Of a DNA stretch of 8,009 nt, positions 5,630-8,009 are shown in pieces. The stretch is from Microcaldota archaeon. GTDB lineage: Archaea > Micrarchaeota > Micrarchaeia > Anstonellales > Bilamarchaeaceae. The position numbers and the translations under genes are program-made. Each line of letters starts with the position of its first letter. Positions within the stretch are counted from its first letter, which is position 1. The notes beneath the pieces are model-generated. The model did no database searches. It was not told the origin of the DNA and saw only the letters and a list, made by a program, of their open reading frames with translations. The stretch lies in assembly GCA_026992595.1 (NCBI GenBank), contig JALWZW010000008.1, forward strand, positions 1 through 8,009. The letters are read 5' to 3'.

Positions 5630-7470
5630 TCTTCCTTTTTCTTTTTGCGCCTTTTTAAGGCAAAAAGCAGCAATAAAACAATCAACAGCAACAAGGTAGC
5701 TATCAACCACCATTGCAGGCCTTCTTCTCTCTTCTGCTCCTCTTTCCCCTCCCTGCTTTCTATTTTTTCCTCTTTCACCTCTTTTGCTGGCTGTTGAGGT
5801 GGTTGAGGGGCGGGTTGTTGAGGCGGTTGCTTTTCTTCTTGGGGCGGTGGCTCTTCTTTCTTCTCTTTCGGCTTTTCTATGCATTGGTTTTGGCTGCATA
5901 TAAAGCCGTCGCCGCAATCAGCATCAGAGCAGCATTGGAATGCTACGCATTGCTGCAAATCAGCATCAAAATAGCCGCAGTTGCAATCTGGCGGGGGTGG
6001 GCTTTGGCAACTGCCGTTTATAAGCTGTTGGCCCGGCGGGCAGGGGCTTACACATTGAGAGCAGTCAATGGTTTGGGCCACTTCGCTTAAGGGCAAGTAC
6101 CCACTTTTAGATGCCTTTATCCAAATATCCTGTCCACAGGTGGAAGGAAATGCCAAAGTGCCGTTTTGGTCTGTATAGTTGTTGGCCAGTGTGAATCCAT
6201 ACTGGTCGCTCACAAAAACTTTCACACCATCTACGACGCCGTTATTATCACTTACTTTTATAATGGTTTGATTGCAGGTGCTGTTTATCTCTAAATTCAT
6301 GTTTTTAGGTGGACTACCTCCTCCGCCCCCTCCTGTGCTCGCTTGCAGTTGATAATTAATGCTTACATTGTAGATGACAGGGTGAATATTGGTGGCTTTG
6401 TTTCGCTTAAAATCAATTTTAAATTGGAAATACCTGTTGGGTGTTAGCGTAAGGGTTTGAGGGCTTTGCGCCGTTATCTGCACCCATGGCTCTCCTGCAC
6501 ATAAGGGGTCATCGCAGGATCTCACACTTATATTGTACTGAGCATTCCCGCGAATAAACCTGTTTGCAATTTCCTGTGCTGAAAGTGCGCGTTGATAAAC
6601 CGCCACTTCATCCAATATTCCATCTAAGTAATGTGGGTAGAGAGGGGTGAATGTAGCGATGCGGCATTCAGGCGCGCCAGGCGCCAAAAGCGTAGGTTGA
6701 GTGATTGGCACTTCTAAGCCATCAATATAGGATTTTACCGAGGTTGCATTTTGAAACACCAATGCAACATGCAGCCATTCGCCGGTGGGCAACACCCCTC
6801 CCGGCTTTACCGTTCCGTCGTCCACATAATAAACTCTATGGTTTATTGCTTCCCGAGCCAAGTTTATTAATTCGTTTCCATTCCAAGAAGTCACTCTTAT
6901 TACATAATCATAATCTCCTCCACCTTGATTACTTTTGAAATAAACCCATGCTTCCAATGTGATAGGGAGGGCGTTGCTCATGCCGTTAACTCCGCACACT
7001 AAAAAGTCCCCCTGCGCTTCCACAAAATCTGCCGCAGCGCCAAATATGCCTGCCACCCCTGCGGTAGGGCAGGTTGCTCCTGAGCAGGTACCGTTGTTAT
7101 TTAACCCAGAAGCATCGTAAAAGTTGGTTGCGCCCGCGCTTTCATTAAAATGAAGCAAAAGCACATTCCCGCTCATATTTATTCCACAGCGCCCGCTTTC
7201 TGCTCCCTGTCCGTCAGGATATTGCTTTCCATAATATGCGCAGGTGGTCCAACTTATGCTAGTCCAATTGACCACAGCGCCAGCATCAAAAATTTGCGAT
7301 AAATAGCTTCCAGTGGTGTTGGAAAGGTTTAAATGCACGCCCTGTTCGCTTGTGTTATATGTTACATTTATATAAGTGCCTGCATTAAAATCTCCCTGGG
7401 TGCTTACATCAATAGTAAGCGCAAAGGAAAGCGCTATTGCAAATAAGAATAGGTATGGCGTTCCCTTCAT
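5626..7470 (-). CDS. Membrane-anchored surface protein with LamG-like domain
   Basis: Using ATG 7470 the protein has 614 aa. The order is: signal peptide (1 to about 18); a beta-rich segment ending SQIFDAGAVVNWTSISW (58-74); a LamG/concanavalin-type domain (about 101-305) with LLLHFNE, LEAWVYF, WLHVALVF, SYIDG and the diagnostic LDGILDEVAVYQRALSAQEI; a second beta segment (311-375) with VRSCDDPLC and RYFQFKIDF; a Gly6 linker; a carboxypeptidase-regulatory/Ig-like domain (about 391-470); a Cys-rich module (470-530) with CCSDADCGDGFICSQNQC; a Pro/Glu/Lys-rich stalk (531-584); a membrane helix (585-605); and a basic tail KRRKKKKED. It should be displayed outside the cell, anchored at its C-terminus, probably binding glycans or other cells (inferred). 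Many NxS/T sequons suggest N-glycosylation. A TTG at 7491 would add seven residues, but TATA spacing favours 7470. It converges on the PHP gene with four shared bases. Confidence 0.82.
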   Translation of the reverse strand: MKGTPYLFLFAIALSFALTIDVSTQGDFNAGTYINVTYNTSEQGVHLNLSNTTGSYLSQIFDAGAVVNWTSISWTTCAYYGKQYPDGQGAESGRCGINMSGNVLLLHFNESAGATNFYDASGLNNNGTCSGATCPTAGVAGIFGAAADFVEAQGDFLVCGVNGMSNALPITLEAWVYFKSNQGGGDYDYVIRVTSWNGNELINLAREAINHRVYYVDDGTVKPGGVLPTGEWLHVALVFQNATSVKSYIDGLEVPITQPTLLAPGAPECRIATFTPLYPHYLDGILDEVAVYQRALSAQEIANRFIRGNAQYNISVRSCDDPLCAGEPWVQITAQSPQTLTLTPNRYFQFKIDFKRNKATNIHPVIYNVSINYQLQASTGGGGGGSPPKNMNLEINSTCNQTIIKVSDNNGVVDGVKVFVSDQYGFTLANNYTDQNGTLAFPSTCGQDIWIKASKSGYLPLSEVAQTIDCSQCVSPCPPGQQLINGSCQSPPPPDCNCGYFDADLQQCVAFQCCSDADCGDGFICSQNQCIEKPKEKKEEPPPQEEKQPPQQPAPQPPQQPAKEVKEEKIESREGKEEQKREEGLQWWLIATLLLLIVLLLLFALKRRKKKKED

Positions 7471-7493
7471 CGCGTTTTTAATCCTCTCCAACT

Positions 7494-7501
7494 TTTAAAT
7501 A
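7494..7501 (-). promoter_or_regulatory. TATA box of the surface-protein gene
   Basis: On the minus strand this reads TATTTAAA, centred 27.5 bp before ATG 7470, the spacing expected for a leaderless archaeal transcript. It supports 7470 over the upstream TTG at 7491, which would lie before the transcription start. Confidence 0.55.
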
Positions 7502-7502
7502 T

Positions 7503-7520
7503 TTTTAGGTATACCTAAAA
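7503..7520. promoter_or_regulatory. Perfect 18-bp palindrome, probable regulator binding site
   Basis: TTTTAGGTATACCTAAAA is a perfect 18-bp palindrome lying directly upstream of the surface-protein TATA box, in the region between divergent genes. From that gene it covers the position of the TFB recognition element and just beyond. From the sulfur-carrier gene it is about 60-78 bp upstream of the ATG. The size and symmetry fit a dimeric helix-turn-helix regulator; which gene it controls is inferred. Confidence 0.55.
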
Positions 7521-7550
7521 CGGCTTTCAAACTTTATTATTTCCAAAAAT

Positions 7551-7560
7551 CTTTTAATTT
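7551..7560 (+). promoter_or_regulatory. Weak TATA-like element of the sulfur-carrier gene
   Basis: CTTTTAATTT is centred about 25 bp before ATG 7581. No Shine-Dalgarno precedes that ATG, so a leaderless transcript is likely. The surrounding DNA is AT-rich, so the exact box is uncertain. Confidence 0.35.
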
Positions 7561-7580
7561 CCAAATGTTTTATTTTATAT

Positions 7581-7772
7581 ATGCTAAAAGTGGAGTTTGA
7601 AGGCGAGGTAAAAGAGGTGTCATTCTCGGGCAGCGCTGCAGAGCTTTTAAAAAAGCTTAATATTAATAGAGAAGAAGTGGTGCTTAAAGTAAACGGCAAA
7701 ATTGCGCCTGAAGATGTTTCGCTTAAAGGCGATGAGGAGATTGAGATAATAAGGGTTGTTTTCGGTGGCTAA
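7581..7772 (+). CDS. ThiS/MoaD-like ubiquitin-fold sulfur carrier
   Basis: This 63-aa protein has the beta-grasp pattern of small sulfur carriers: MLKVEFEGEVKEVSF, then a short helix (AAELLKKLNI), VVLKVNGKIAPED, and EEIEIIRVVFGG. The C-terminal Gly-Gly is the residue pair that is adenylated and converted to a thiocarboxylate by an E1-like enzyme, which then donates sulfur. Length is right for ThiS or TtuB and short for MoaD. The ATG of the next gene's GTG start lies eight bases before this stop, so the two are translationally coupled. Because that neighbour is a TtuA/NcsA-type thiolase, the likely job is tRNA 2-thiolation, as for TtuB in Thermus and SAMP2 in Haloferax. Thiamine or molybdopterin synthesis is less likely but not excluded. 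It may also act as a protein modifier. No activating E1-like gene is visible here. Confidence 0.85.
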   Translation: MLKVEFEGEVKEVSFSGSAAELLKKLNINREEVVLKVNGKIAPEDVSLKGDEEIEIIRVVFGG

Positions 7773-8009
7773 CTGCAGATGCGGGAAGGAGGCAGTGGTG
7801 CTCCTTCGCTATACCGGACGCCATCTTTGCAAAAAATGCTTTTTTGCGCTTTTTGAAAAAAGAGTAAAGCGTGCCATCAAGGAGTTTTATCCTTTAAAAA
7901 GAGGGCAGAAGGTTGCGGTTGCTTTTAGCGGTGGGAAAGATTCTTCAGTGCTTCTCTACTTGCTTAAAACCCTTGCTCTTCCTCCTGTGGAAATTGTTGC
8001 GGTAAGCAT
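7765..8009 (+). CDS. TtuA/NcsA-type tRNA 2-thiouridine synthase, 3'-truncated by the window edge
   Basis: Eighty-one codons are visible. A GTG start at 7765 gives MANCRCGKEAVVLLRYTGRHLCKKCF, with Cys4/Cys6 and Cys22/Cys25 forming the N-terminal zinc ribbon. A basic helix (FEKRVKRAIKEFYPLKRG) follows, then the PP-loop VAVAFSGGKDSSVLLYLL with SGGKDS at residues 55-60, which binds ATP and adenylates the target uridine. This order is typical of the TtuA/Ncs6 family. Members thiolate position 54 (TtuA, thermophiles) or wobble U34 (NcsA/Ncs6), and the two are hard to tell apart without the catalytic cysteines and C-terminal zinc ribbon, which lie outside the window. The gene overlaps the sulfur carrier by eight bases, so donor and enzyme are made together. 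AAGGG (7751-7755) is a possible weak ribosome binding site; a TTG at 7756 is a less likely start. Confidence 0.88.
   Translation, partial: MANCRCGKEAVVLLRYTGRHLCKKCFFALFEKRVKRAIKEFYPLKRGQKVAVAFSGGKDSSVLLYLLKTLALPPVEIVAVS

Noticed and set aside
5713..6090. A 125-codon plus-strand open frame rich in Leu and Phe as a membrane protein
   Set aside because: It lies opposite the Pro/Glu/Lys-rich stalk and Cys-rich module of the surface protein; the complement of those codons gives hydrophobic residues by necessity.
7471..7491. TTG 7491 as the surface-protein start
   Set aside because: The TATA box position puts transcription start near 7470, where an ATG begins a proper signal peptide.

Overview
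This window looks archaeal. Classic TATA-like boxes sit about 25-30 bp upstream of several start codons, giving leaderless or nearly leaderless transcripts. There is a broken archaeal-type AAA+ ATPase (PF01637-like), a DUF2207-type membrane protein, an archaeal-style surface protein with a C-terminal membrane anchor and basic tail, and a ThiS/MoaD-like sulfur carrier overlapping the start of a TtuA/NcsA-type tRNA thiolase. Base composition is moderate in most of the window. The first ~1.37 kb is markedly richer in A+T. The lineage cannot be fixed from sequence reading alone; the surface protein recalls DPANN-type genomes, but that is an impression.

Layout. (1) Positions 2-1364 (+) hold a restriction-modification pair: the 3' part of an ITSPPY-motif DNA methyltransferase running in from upstream, and one base later a complete PD-(D/E)XK endonuclease with its own Shine-Dalgarno. 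Their base composition and initiation signal differ from the rest, which suggests acquisition by transfer. (2) Positions 1392-2267 (-) encode a DUF2207-like membrane protein that has only the C-terminal cytoplasmic/membrane half of the family. (3) Positions 2428-3452 (+) carry an archaeal AAA+ ATPase with intact Walker A and B motifs, split by a one-base deletion near 2637. On both sides it is bracketed by intergenic arrays of CTTAA/TTAAG half-sites with identical spacing and a 31-bp period. This is the most unusual structure in the window. (4) Positions 3516-4748 (-) encode a 410-aa lipoprotein of unknown function, divergent from a PHP-domain phosphoesterase at 4799-5629 (+). The two start codons lie almost symmetrically around one palindromic TATA-like box. 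(5) Positions 5626-7470 (-) encode a 614-aa surface protein with a LamG domain that seems inserted in another beta-sandwich domain; its stop codon interlocks with that of the PHP gene. (6) After a 110-bp divergent intergenic region with a perfect 18-bp palindrome, positions 7581-8009 (+) encode the sulfur carrier and the 5' part of the tRNA thiolase.

Functionally the window mixes a core tRNA-modification pair, a probable nucleic-acid phosphoesterase, two or three cell-surface proteins, a defence module and a probable selfish or regulatory ATPase cassette. No tRNA, rRNA or CRISPR array was seen, and no intergenic stretch is longer than about 160 bp.
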